From Haloferacaceae archaeon (lineage in GTDB: Archaea; Halobacteriota; Halobacteria; Halobacteriales; Haloferacaceae), in the NCBI GenBank assembly GCA_003554115.1, contig PWFE01000024.1, forward strand, positions 1-9,642: a DNA stretch of 9,642 bases, in the 5' to 3' direction. The position numbers and the translations under genes were made by a program. Under the pieces are notes generated by a model. That model was not told the DNA's origin and ran no database searches. It saw nothing but the letters and a program-made list of their open reading frames with translations. This document shows, piece by piece, positions 1 to 5,765 of the stretch; the first letter of the stretch is position 1; each line of letters begins with the position of its first letter.

Positions 1-1223
1 ACCAGCGTTGAGTTGCGCCGGAGATCAGCTATTGAGACCGGCAGCAGGTCGACGATATCGCTCACAGCGTCGTCGAACGTTTCGCTTTCTCCCTTCTCGC
101 CATCGAAGGCATGACGGATCGATTCCCGAACCTGCCAGACACCCACTGGCCCCCAGTAGTCGTCCGAAACGTGGCGGAGGACGAGCACCTTGGCCTGTCG
201 ACCGATTTCGTCGAGGTACTCTAGGGCGGCGAGCCGGGCGGCGTAGTAAGCACCGGCTGTCTGCTCGACGTAACTCGTCCGGCCCGAAGCACCCTCGTAG
301 TCACTGGCTACCCATATACCTGCTTGCGGGTCAGGGTTCCAGACACTGCCTGGGGCTTTGAACTCAACTAACTCGAACTCCCAGCGGCCGGGTGCGAGGA
401 TAACCCAGAAGCTGTTGCCCAGATACTCGTTGTGGAACACTTGGACAGTGTCGACGCTCGGTGCATCTCGACGTTTACCCCGGAGATACTGGCCGACCGT
501 ATCGTCGACCGCCGTAATCGACCATCGCGTGGGGACGAGTCGACGGTTCTCGCGCTGGCCGAGCGCGCCCGCCGAGAGAATGGTGTTGATCTCATAGACA
601 TCAAAGCCCCGATTGTACAGATAGTTCATCGCCCCCGTTGCCCCCCAGTCGTCGTCTTCGAGCGTCTTTTTGACTGGTCGGGGGACGTGTGGGTTCTCAG
701 TGAGCGTGGCCTCCGTTGCCTGAGCCCGCGGGCCCGTAGGGGTTGAGACGTCGCCCGGCGAGAGGCCGAGATCTAACTCGGGTGTACCGTTGAGACCGAC
801 TTCGATACCTACCGGACGGTCGGCGATCGCCACCTCCCGTTGGACGCCGAGAAAGCCCTCCCACGAATCGTGGACGTTCGTCTCGACGGGCGTCGACTGG
901 CTGGCGTTGAGCAGGGAGGTCCGGCGTTCGAAGACATCGCCGATTGAAACTCCTTCGTCGTACCATGCCCCGCTAGTGGCGAACTGGGCGGCGGTGGCTT
1001 CGTTGCCGACTGGCGACAGCAGGCCAGTCGACACTTCGGGGTAGCCCGACCGGCCGACAAAAATTGACGGCGAGACGCTCCCAAACTCGCGTTTGTCGGC
1101 AATCTCGGCGAACGGGGTGTCGACTGCGAGGCGGTCGAGAATCTCGTAGGACTTCTCGGAAGCGAGGCGTCGACGCTCGGCGCGCTCGTTGGCTTCGTAT
1201 TCGATGAACTCCGAGAGCCGCAT
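1..1223 (-). CDS. nreA: DNA repair protein NreA (Nre family), 3' end cut by window edge
   Basis: The minus-strand frame is open from an ATG at 1223 to the window edge, giving 407 residues with no stop. Nre-family hallmarks are visible: an FVGRSGYPEV segment at residues 55-64 (typical of the N-terminal DUF650-type half), the core block RRLVPTRWSITAVDD at 227-241, and YWGPVGVWQVRESIR at 356-370 in the C-terminal half. Nre proteins are conserved in archaea. Haloferax NreA is linked to DNA damage tolerance and binds PCNA through a C-terminal PIP box. That box is not visible here because the last few residues lie left of the window. The length is otherwise near the family norm. The start is supported by the conserved opening MRLSEFIEYEANERAERRRL. 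The gene diverges from rnhA with an 82-bp gap. I saw no strong TATA box for it. Confidence 0.9.
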   Translation of the reverse strand, partial: MRLSEFIEYEANERAERRRLASEKSYEILDRLAVDTPFAEIADKREFGSVSPSIFVGRSGYPEVSTGLLSPVGNEATAAQFATSGAWYDEGVSIGDVFERRTSLLNASQSTPVETNVHDSWEGFLGVQREVAIADRPVGIEVGLNGTPELDLGLSPGDVSTPTGPRAQATEATLTENPHVPRPVKKTLEDDDWGATGAMNYLYNRGFDVYEINTILSAGALGQRENRRLVPTRWSITAVDDTVGQYLRGKRRDAPSVDTVQVFHNEYLGNSFWVILAPGRWEFELVEFKAPGSVWNPDPQAGIWVASDYEGASGRTSYVEQTAGAYYAARLAALEYLDEIGRQAKVLVLRHVSDDYWGPVGVWQVRESIRHAFDGEKGESETFDDAVSDIVDLLPVSIADLRRNSTL

Positions 1224-1273
1224 ACTCAACTGTGGAGGTCGGTCGGCTTCAACGTTCGGCCCTACGGAACGAA

Positions 1274-1283
1274 CCACCTTTGG
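1274..1283 (+). promoter_or_regulatory. Candidate TATA-like element for rnhA
   Basis: The stretch ACCACCTTTGGG is centred about 26 nt upstream of the rnhA ATG at 1306, the spacing expected for a leaderless haloarchaeal transcript. The match to a TTTAWA-type box is poor, so the call rests mainly on position and on resemblance to the ppa upstream element (CCTTTTGGG). Confidence 0.3.
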
Positions 1284-1305
1284 GCCTGCTGTACGGAGAC
1301 GCGGT

Positions 1306-1896
1306 ATGCCAACAATCGAATGTGATCCCGACCGCGCGGCCGAGCGGCTTCGGGCCGAGGGCGTCGACATTGAGTCGGGAAACACCCCCCACGAGCAGTG
1401 GCGCGCCGAACGCGACGGCGCGGTCGCGGTCGCCTACGACAACAAAGTGGTTATCCAGGGCTCCGATCCGAGTAGCCTCTCCCTACTGCTGGAAGATGGC
1501 GGCGGACGCGCCCACGCCTACTTCGATGGTGCCTGCCGCGGCAACCCCGGGCCGGCAGCCGTTGGATGGCTGTTAGTCTCCAGTGATGGCGTGATCGCCG
1601 AAGGTAGCGAGCGAATTGGCGAGACAACCAACAACGACGCCGAGTATCAGGCGCTCATCCGTGTTCTTGAGGCTGCTCGCGATTACGGCCTTGAGGAGGT
1701 CGACATCCGTGGCGACTCTCAGTTGATCGTCAAACAGGTCCGCGGCGAGTGGAACGCAAACGAACCGACGCTGCGAGAGCGTCGCGTGCGAGTTAGGGAG
1801 CTCTTAACGACGTTCGACCGGTGGTCGCTCGAACACGTCCCGAGAGAAATAAACAGTCGCGCCGACGATCTAGCTAACGACGCATTCAATGAGTGA
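1306..1896 (+). CDS. rnhA: Ribonuclease HI (type 1 RNase H) with haloarchaeal N-terminal domain
   Basis: This 196-residue protein cleaves the RNA strand of RNA-DNA hybrids and acts in removal of primers, R-loops or embedded ribonucleotides. The RNase H fold occupies about residues 68-192. Its metal-binding acidic residues are visible: D74 in YFDGACRGNPGP, E113 in NNDAEYQALI, D137 in RGDSQLIV and D187 in RADDLAN. The first 65 or so residues form an acidic N-terminal domain, like the characterised Halobacterium enzyme Vng0255c, which is about the same length. The frame stays open upstream to 1189, but the ATG at 1306 is preferred. It gives the normal family N-terminus, whereas the extra 39 residues are non-acidic and would overlap the nreA start on the other strand. 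The stop overlaps the next gene by 8 nt (ATGAGTGA), which implies translational coupling. Confidence 0.93.
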   Translation: MPTIECDPDRAAERLRAEGVDIESGNTPHEQWRAERDGAVAVAYDNKVVIQGSDPSSLSLLLEDGGGRAHAYFDGACRGNPGPAAVGWLLVSSDGVIAEGSERIGETTNNDAEYQALIRVLEAARDYGLEEVDIRGDSQLIVKQVRGEWNANEPTLRERRVRVRELLTTFDRWSLEHVPREINSRADDLANDAFNE

Positions 1897-2443
1897 GCTT
1901 CCAGCCGACGTTATCGAGGCTGCAACGCGACTGACCAGATTGGCTCGACAGGTTGTCGACCCTGCCGAGGCTGCGGCCTATCGGAAACGACGCGACGCCC
2001 AGCTTGCTGCCCACGGCTTTAGGGCTCGCGTGCGTAAAGACGACAACACGCTCGTGCTGTACCCCGACGAGTGGCTCGAAGATGGAACGGTTGTTTTTGA
2101 GCGAATCGAGGATACCGACCGCGCCGTCGAACGCTCGTTGACCGCTCGCAACGAGGGATCATGGAAGGAAATCGAAGCCCACAATCAACAAATCGTTGAC
2201 GCGGTCGACGAGACGTATGGCTCGCCGCACACCGAAACCGTCCGCGCGTTTGCGGATTTTATGGGGAATCACTATCTGGGCCGGATCGATAACGCGACCG
2301 ACGACCAGCGCGAAGAGTTCACTCAGGAGTACTTCGTGCGTAACGCGTGGCCCTCGAAAAAACAGCGCAAGGTCGTCGAAACCTCGCTTTCGTACATCGC
2401 CGCGGTCTCGGAGACTGACTCTCCAAGCCGGCTATCAGAGTAG
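1889..2443 (+). CDS. 'rnhA operon protein', DUF7108-type haloarchaeal protein of unknown function
   Basis: A soluble, acidic protein of 184 residues with no signal peptide or membrane segment. The N-terminal half (about 5-60) reads as a helix followed by a charged segment, RVRKDDNTLVLYPDEWLEDGTV. The C-terminal half (about 117-175) holds the most conserved-looking stretch, AFADFMGNHYLGRIDNAT and then EYFVRNAWPSKKQRKVVETS. I recognise this pattern as the haloarchaeal family named only for its position behind rnhA. No catalytic motif is apparent. Its ATG lies inside the last codons of rnhA (8-nt overlap), so it is almost certainly co-transcribed and coupled, which suggests a role linked to RNase HI, though none is demonstrated. 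It converges on rosR with only 2 bp between the stop codons. Confidence 0.85.
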   Translation: MSELPADVIEAATRLTRLARQVVDPAEAAAYRKRRDAQLAAHGFRARVRKDDNTLVLYPDEWLEDGTVVFERIEDTDRAVERSLTARNEGSWKEIEAHNQQIVDAVDETYGSPHTETVRAFADFMGNHYLGRIDNATDDQREEFTQEYFVRNAWPSKKQRKVVETSLSYIAAVSETDSPSRLSE

Positions 2444-2445
2444 CC

Positions 2446-2805
2446 TTATTTCAGCGCGTCGACGAGGTCGTAGATGTCCTGTGCGCGGTCGTGGTTGGTG
2501 ACGAACTTCGAGAGTGTCCACTCGTACTGGCCGACGATTGCGTGGTAGCCCGTCTCGGTGAGTTCGTACTGGTTGGTGCGTTTGTCCAACTCGCTTTTCT
2601 CGACAAGCCCGAGGTCGACCAGATCATCGAGGTTCGGGTAGAGTCGACCGTGGTTGACTTCCGTTCCGTAATAGTCTTCGAGTTCTCGCTTGATCGCCAG
2701 CCCGTAGCGTGGCTCTTCGGCGAGGATCATGAGGATGTTCTGTTGGAACGCGGTCAGATCGCGTGCCAGGCCCGATTCGTCGCTAACTGATTGTGCCTCT
2801 GACAT
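2446..2805 (-). CDS. rosR: PadR-family winged-helix regulator, RosR orthologue
   Basis: A DNA-binding protein of 119 residues. The winged helix spans about residues 16-90, with the PadR pattern YGLAIKRELEDYY at 34-46, recognition-helix and wing sequence GRLYPNLDDLVDLGLVEK at 53-70 and QYELTETGYHAI at 79-90. A C-terminal helix at about 91-118 would form the dimer. In Halobacterium salinarum the equivalent (VNG0258H, RosR) controls the response to reactive oxygen species, and its locus number is close to that of rnhA, as here. The orthology call therefore rests on family plus gene order. The ATG at 2805 is chosen over an in-frame TTG at 2814 because a TATA-like box sits 26 nt upstream of the ATG, placing transcription initiation at about the ATG itself. 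It diverges from ppa across a 285-bp gap. Confidence 0.88.
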   Translation of the reverse strand: MSEAQSVSDESGLARDLTAFQQNILMILAEEPRYGLAIKRELEDYYGTEVNHGRLYPNLDDLVDLGLVEKSELDKRTNQYELTETGYHAIVGQYEWTLSKFVTNHDRAQDIYDLVDALK

Positions 2806-2827
2806 AGTTGGCAAAATGTCATCACGC

Positions 2828-2834
2828 TATTTAA
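2828..2834 (-). promoter_or_regulatory. TATA box of rosR, leaderless layout
   Basis: Read on the minus strand this is TTAAATA, preceded by a purine-rich GGGAAGTG that could serve as the BRE. Its centre is about 26 nt upstream of the rosR ATG at 2805, so initiation would fall at or next to the start codon. This is the best promoter match in the window, and it argues against the TTG nine bases further upstream as the start. Confidence 0.65.
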
Positions 2835-2937
2835 CACTTCCCAACTCTGTAGTATCGAAACTATTGATCCGGCTGCAAAAGGCAGTATTACCCCTTCAAC
2901 CACTGGATTATAGATTGAGAAATGCAAACCATAACCG

Positions 2938-2971
2938 CCTGAACTGAATGTATTTGTTTGGTTAGTTCAGG
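2938..2971. repeat. Inverted repeat in the rosR-ppa divergent region
   Basis: The arms CCTGAACT (2938-2945) and AGTTCAGG (2964-2971) are perfect complements separated by 18 bp, with centres about 26 bp apart. The dyad lies between two divergent promoters, about 130 bp from each start codon. It could be an operator for a dimeric regulator. RosR itself is an obvious but untested candidate. A T-rich tract follows on the plus strand, but no plus-strand gene ends here, so a terminator role is less likely. Confidence 0.6.
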
Positions 2972-3002
2972 TTAATTTTTATTACATCGGGCTCTAATTA
3001 AC
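2971..3002. repeat. Second, AT-rich inverted repeat abutting the first
   Basis: The arms GTTAATT (2971-2977) and AATTAAC (2996-3002) also have an 18-bp spacer. This dyad shares one base with the previous one, and the two centres lie 32 bp apart, near three helical turns. The arms are AT-rich, so chance is more likely than for the first dyad. A T-rich box at 2976-2984 lies inside it and could be a second, upstream promoter for ppa. Confidence 0.4.
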
Positions 3003-3050
3003 TGTGGATAGTTGGTTTGTTGTCACTATTTTTCAGCGGTCGACCGTTCT

Positions 3051-3066
3051 CGAAAAGCCTTTTGGG
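3051..3066 (+). promoter_or_regulatory. Candidate BRE/TATA of ppa
   Basis: CGAAAAG (BRE-like) is followed by CCTTTTGG, centred about 29 nt before the ATG at 3091. This fits leaderless or near-leaderless transcription of ppa. The TATA part is weak. A better AT-rich box (TTTTTATTA, 2976-2984) lies about 110 nt upstream and may be an alternative promoter giving an 80-90 nt leader. Confidence 0.4.
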
Positions 3067-3090
3067 TGGCTGTCTGAACGTCTATGCGTA

Positions 3091-3621
3091 ATGACGAATC
3101 TTTGGAAAACGCTTGCGGCAGGACCTGATGCGCCTGAGACGATTTACGCTGTCGTTGAATGTCTGAAAGGCGAACGGAACAAATACGAGTACGACAAGGA
3201 TATTCCCGCCGTCGTTCTCGACCGTGTGCTGCACTCGAACGTCCACTACCCCTCGGATTACGGCTTTATCCCGCAGACGTGGTACGACGACGACGACCCG
3301 CTCGATGTGCTCGTGTTGGTCGAAGACGCCACCTTCCCTGGCTGTGTGATCGAAGCCCGGCCGGTCGCGCTGATGGGGATGGACGATGGCGGCGAAAAAG
3401 ACGACAAGATCATTGCTGTCCCGACTGAGGACCCGCGATTTGATCATATCGAGGATCTCGGGGACATCCCACAGCAGACCCAAGACGAAATTACCGAGTT
3501 CTTCAACACGTACAAAAACCTCGAAGGCGGCGAGGGTGCGACCGTTCTTGAGTGGGAAGACAAAGCCACTGCAATCGAGGCTATCGAACACAGCCAAGCG
3601 CTGTACGACGAGACGTTTTAG
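3091..3621 (+). CDS. ppa: Inorganic pyrophosphatase, family I (soluble)
   Basis: A cytoplasmic enzyme of 176 residues, the usual length, that hydrolyses pyrophosphate to two phosphates and so pulls biosynthetic reactions forward. Active-site residues line up with the E. coli enzyme: K31 and E33 in NKYEYDK, R45 in LDRVLHS, Y57 in SDYGFIP, the signature DDDPLDV with D67, D69 and D72, then D99, D104 and K106 in MDDGGEKDDK, and Y141-K142 in NTYKNLE. The ATG at 3091 gives the family N-terminus MTNLWKTLAAGPDAPE. An in-frame GTG at 3004 would add 29 non-acidic residues and is not favoured. The gene has its own promoter region, divergent from rosR, and a T-tract follows at 3657-3661. Nothing suggests loss of function. 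Confidence 0.96.
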   Translation: MTNLWKTLAAGPDAPETIYAVVECLKGERNKYEYDKDIPAVVLDRVLHSNVHYPSDYGFIPQTWYDDDDPLDVLVLVEDATFPGCVIEARPVALMGMDDGGEKDDKIIAVPTEDPRFDHIEDLGDIPQQTQDEITEFFNTYKNLEGGEGATVLEWEDKATAIEAIEHSQALYDETF

Positions 3622-3636
3622 GCCGACTGTTCCGGT

Positions 3637-3662
3637 TCTCCCTTTGACGACTATCGTTTTTA
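3637..3662 (+). terminator. Possible T-rich terminator after ppa
   Basis: A pyrimidine-rich stretch ends in five T residues at 3657-3661, about 35 nt after the ppa stop. Archaeal RNA polymerase terminates at T-tracts without needing a hairpin. Five T residues is modest, so the call is tentative. Confidence 0.35.
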
Positions 3663-3726
3663 GTTGACACGCAGCTCGTCGACCCAACAGTCGGTATCGG
3701 GCAGTCTGTCAGCCCATATGTACCGT

Positions 3727-3761
3727 GTGCATACTCACCGAGAGGGGAATAAAGTATGCGC
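3727..3761. repeat. Inverted repeat upstream of the small-ORF promoter
   Basis: GTGCATACT (3727-3735) and AGTATGCGC (3753-3761) pair over 9 bp with one mismatch, including a perfect 7-bp core GCATACT/AGTATGC, around a 17-bp spacer. It lies directly upstream of the TATA-like box at 3767-3775, a place where haloarchaeal activators often bind. No bound protein can be named. Confidence 0.45.
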
Positions 3762-3766
3762 ATGAG

Positions 3767-3775
3767 TAATTATTT
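3767..3775 (+). promoter_or_regulatory. TATA-like box of the 38-residue ORF
   Basis: TAATTATTT is centred about 30-33 nt before the candidate starts at 3801 (GTG) and 3804 (ATG), so initiation is expected within a few bases of the start codon. It stands out from the GC-rich surroundings and is the main support for the small gene. Confidence 0.5.
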
Positions 3776-3786
3776 GTGTGTTGCGT

Positions 3787-3808
3787 GCCAACACAGAGCT
3801 GTGATGGC
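3787..3808. promoter_or_regulatory. Near-palindrome across the start codon of the small ORF
   Basis: GCCAACACAG (3787-3796) and CTGTGATGGC (3799-3808) are 10-bp arms with one mismatch (A3791 against A3804) around a central AG. The 22-bp dyad covers the expected transcription start and the ATG at 3804. A bound repressor here would block initiation. If the RNA begins upstream, the arms could also fold over the start codon. Confidence 0.5.
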
Positions 3809-3920
3809 AGCAACTGAACCCACCTTCGGCATCCAGCATCTGACGGTCGTCCCGGTGAACTACGAGCCGCCGGTCGACGACGAATCCGAGATGCACCCCA
3901 AGACTGACGCCGAACAGTGA
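3804..3920 (+). CDS. Small acidic hypothetical protein, 38 residues
   Basis: The ORF runs from an ATG at 3804 (or GTG at 3801) to a TGA at 3918-3920. The product has 8 acidic residues and a single lysine, matching the haloarchaeal proteome. The N-terminal half, FGIQHLTVVPVNYEPP, looks like a short beta segment, and the rest is an acidic, probably disordered tail. It has no signal peptide, membrane segment or Cys motif. Support comes from the acidic composition, the TATA-like box about 30 nt upstream, and the fact that the opposite-strand frame over the same stretch is not acidic. The next gene, the rhomboid, starts 52 bp downstream with its own TATA box. I do not recognise the family with certainty, although the N-terminal segment has the look of a conserved haloarchaeal mini-protein. 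Confidence 0.6.
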   Translation: MAATEPTFGIQHLTVVPVNYEPPVDDESEMHPKTDAEQ

Positions 3921-3942
3921 GCCCACAGTCGGAGCCAAACCC

Positions 3943-3949
3943 ATTTTAT
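3943..3949 (+). promoter_or_regulatory. TATA box of the rhomboid-nfi pair
   Basis: ATTTTAT is centred 26-27 nt upstream of the rhomboid ATG at 3973, the leaderless spacing. The preceding GCCAAACCC could include the BRE. It probably drives both the rhomboid gene and the overlapping endonuclease V gene. Confidence 0.55.
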
Positions 3950-3972
3950 CCCACCGTTCGTAGAGACGTCTA

Positions 3973-4890
3973 ATGGCGAGATGTGACGCGTGTGGCGTAG
4001 ACGAGAACATGCCGTATCAGTGCCATCGGTGTGGCCAAACGTTCTGTGCGGACCACCGGCTACCCGAGAATCACGACTGTCCGGGGCTCAACGACTGGAA
4101 CGACCCTAGTGGCGTTTTCGATAGCGGGTTCGATGATTCAGTCGAGAACCGAGCCAGCACATCGAAAGCCAAAGGGATGGTCGACAGGCTCACCGGGACG
4201 GGTGGGCCACTGAGCTACTTCCGCGGCAACATGGCCTACACGCTGTTGGGACTGATGTGGATCACGTTCGTCGCCCAAATGATCGTTCTCGGTGTTTTCG
4301 GCCAAGGCATCCATCGGTCGATTTTCACGATCTCGACGGCGAATCCCGAATACATCTGGACATGGATTGTCTCGATTTTCTCTCACGGCGGGCTCTACCA
4401 CCTCATCGCCAACAGCATCGTCCTGTTTTTCTTCGGACCGATTGTCGAACGCTACACCGGCTCGAAGACGTTTCTGTATCTGTTTTTGGGCGCGGGTGTC
4501 GCTGCCGGCCTCGGCCATATCGGTGTTGCGCTGCTGACCGGCGAGCCCTCGGCGGTGCTCGGAGCCAGCGGTGCGGTGTTTGCGATTATGGGCGTACTCA
4601 CCGTGCTCAATCCGGATATGAAGGTGCTGCTGTTTTTCGTGCTGCCGATCCCGCTGTATATTCTCACGTTCGGCTTCGCGCTGCTGTCGGTCGTCTTCTT
4701 GGTCGATCCGGCAGCCGCTGGCACGGTTGGAATGGGCAACGTCGCCCACTTCGCGCACTTGGTCGGTCTCGTCATCGGCCTGTGGTACGGCCAACAGCTC
4801 AAAGGTGAGGTTCGCGCGCCCAACCAGCTACAGTTCGGCGGCGGTCCGGGTGGCCCCGGTGGGCCGGGCGGTCCCGGTCGACGGTTCTAA
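3973..4890 (+). CDS. Rhomboid-family intramembrane serine protease with N-terminal AN1 zinc finger
   Basis: A 305-residue membrane protein. Residues 4-36 form a complete AN1-type zinc finger: C4-x2-C7-x9-C17-x2-C20-x4-C25-x2-H28-x5-H34-x-C36. After an acidic linker, about six hydrophobic segments follow between residues 87 and 273. Rhomboid hallmarks are H138-x4-H143-x3-N147 in the second segment, the nucleophile S199 in LGASGAVFAIMG, and the partner H262 in NVAHFAHLVGLVIG, so the protease should be active. Rhomboids cut transmembrane substrates within the membrane. The finger would sit in the cytoplasm and may recruit substrate or partner. The C-terminus is a short Gly/Pro repeat tail (residues 289-302) ending RRF. 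Its stop overlaps the endonuclease V start (TAATG). The start is supported by the intact zinc finger beginning at residue 4. Confidence 0.93.
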   Translation: MARCDACGVDENMPYQCHRCGQTFCADHRLPENHDCPGLNDWNDPSGVFDSGFDDSVENRASTSKAKGMVDRLTGTGGPLSYFRGNMAYTLLGLMWITFVAQMIVLGVFGQGIHRSIFTISTANPEYIWTWIVSIFSHGGLYHLIANSIVLFFFGPIVERYTGSKTFLYLFLGAGVAAGLGHIGVALLTGEPSAVLGASGAVFAIMGVLTVLNPDMKVLLFFVLPIPLYILTFGFALLSVVFLVDPAAAGTVGMGNVAHFAHLVGLVIGLWYGQQLKGEVRAPNQLQFGGGPGGPGGPGGPGRRF

Positions 4891-5705
4891 TGACGCCTGT
4901 TCGCCCGGAGTTCGTCCCCGAGGCAGGGCTGTCACGCGAAGAGATGGAGTCCCAACAGCGTGCTATCGCAACCGAAGCCGAGTTCGACGACCGGCTCGGT
5001 TTCGACCCACATGCTGTGTCGCTGGAAAGCGTCGACCTTGGACAGCCAGCCGACCGGGCGCAGTCGACGCTGACCGACGACTCTGACGACCAACAGGGAC
5101 CGATCATCGCGGGCGTCGACCAAGCGTTCATCGACGACCGGGCGATTAGCGCAGTTGTCGCACTGCAGGACGGCGACATACTCGAACGGACCTACGCAGT
5201 TGTCGACTGCTCGATTCCATACATCCCCGGTTTGTTGGCGTTTCGGGAGGGCGAATCCATCGTTGCAGCGTTTCGCACACTTGATTGTGAGCCGGACCTC
5301 GCAGTGTTTGACGGCAGTGGCCGCATCCACTACCGCCAAGCAGGGCTGGCGACCCACATGGGCGTCGTCTTTGACTTTCCAGCCATCGGTGTCGCCAAAA
5401 GCCTACTGTGTGGCGAACCGCGCGAGTCAGTCGACGGTCGATCCGAGGGTTGGCGTACCCCAATCGACGCAACGAGCCGGGTCGACTGTCCGGTCGGGAC
5501 GACTATCGGATACGCCTACCAGTCCAGACAGTACGACTCGCCTGACCGCCACATCAACCCTCTGTACGTGAGTCCGGGCCATCGGGTGAGCGCCGAGACG
5601 GCCGTTGAGCTCGTGGCTGCCGTTGGCGGTGGGTACAAACTTCCGGAACCAACGCGGTTGGCCGACAGCTTTGTCGACGACTGCAGGCGTCGACTCGATA
5701 CGTGA
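4890..5705 (+). CDS. nfi: Endonuclease V (deoxyinosine 3' endonuclease)
   Basis: A 271-residue enzyme that nicks DNA near deaminated bases, mainly hypoxanthine, starting alternative excision repair. Family motifs are in order: IAGVDQAF with catalytic D77, PYIPGLLAFREG with E120, FDGSGRIHYRQAGLATHMG with D141, FPAIGVAKSLLCG at 163-175, and NPLYVSPGHRVS near the C-terminus. The catalytic Asp sits about 35 residues later than in bacterial enzymes because of an acidic segment at about 32-70 (DDRLGFDP through TDDSDDQQ). This could be a halophilic insertion or linker. HYRQ replaces the more usual HPRR-type sequence in the third motif. Translation is probably coupled to the rhomboid gene through the TAATG overlap. 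I see no functional link between the two products beyond co-expression. Confidence 0.94.
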   Translation: MTPVRPEFVPEAGLSREEMESQQRAIATEAEFDDRLGFDPHAVSLESVDLGQPADRAQSTLTDDSDDQQGPIIAGVDQAFIDDRAISAVVALQDGDILERTYAVVDCSIPYIPGLLAFREGESIVAAFRTLDCEPDLAVFDGSGRIHYRQAGLATHMGVVFDFPAIGVAKSLLCGEPRESVDGRSEGWRTPIDATSRVDCPVGTTIGYAYQSRQYDSPDRHINPLYVSPGHRVSAETAVELVAAVGGGYKLPEPTRLADSFVDDCRRRLDT

Positions 5706-5732
5706 ACAAGCGTATTCGGCTGAAAAAAGGCA

Positions 5733-5741
5733 CATAATTAA
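5733..5741 (+). promoter_or_regulatory. TATA box of the short-chain dehydrogenase gene
   Basis: CATAATTAA, preceded by the purine-rich GAAAAAAGG that could be the BRE, is centred about 28 nt before the GTG start at 5766. This supports a leaderless transcript and the GTG start. Confidence 0.55.
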
Positions 5742-5765
5742 CACCCATCGGCCGGAACAGTAGGT

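Noticed and set aside
1189..1305. Longer rnhA start adding 39 residues
   Set aside because: The added residues are not acidic and overlap the nreA start on the other strand. The ATG at 1306 gives the usual family length and the expected promoter spacing.
3084..3128. Tiny 14-codon frame overlapping the ppa start
   Set aside because: It begins 7 nt before the ppa ATG in another frame. It could be a regulatory upstream ORF, but with a leaderless or near-leaderless promoter it would hardly be translated, and nothing else supports it.
3082..3687. Minus-strand open frame of 201 codons
   Set aside because: It mirrors ppa almost completely. The ppa product has every active-site residue, so the antisense frame is a shadow.
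3735..4010. Minus-strand open frame of 91 codons opposite the 38-residue ORF
   Set aside because: Its product is not acidic, it runs into the rhomboid start, and it has no promoter on its own strand. The plus-strand ORF fits better.
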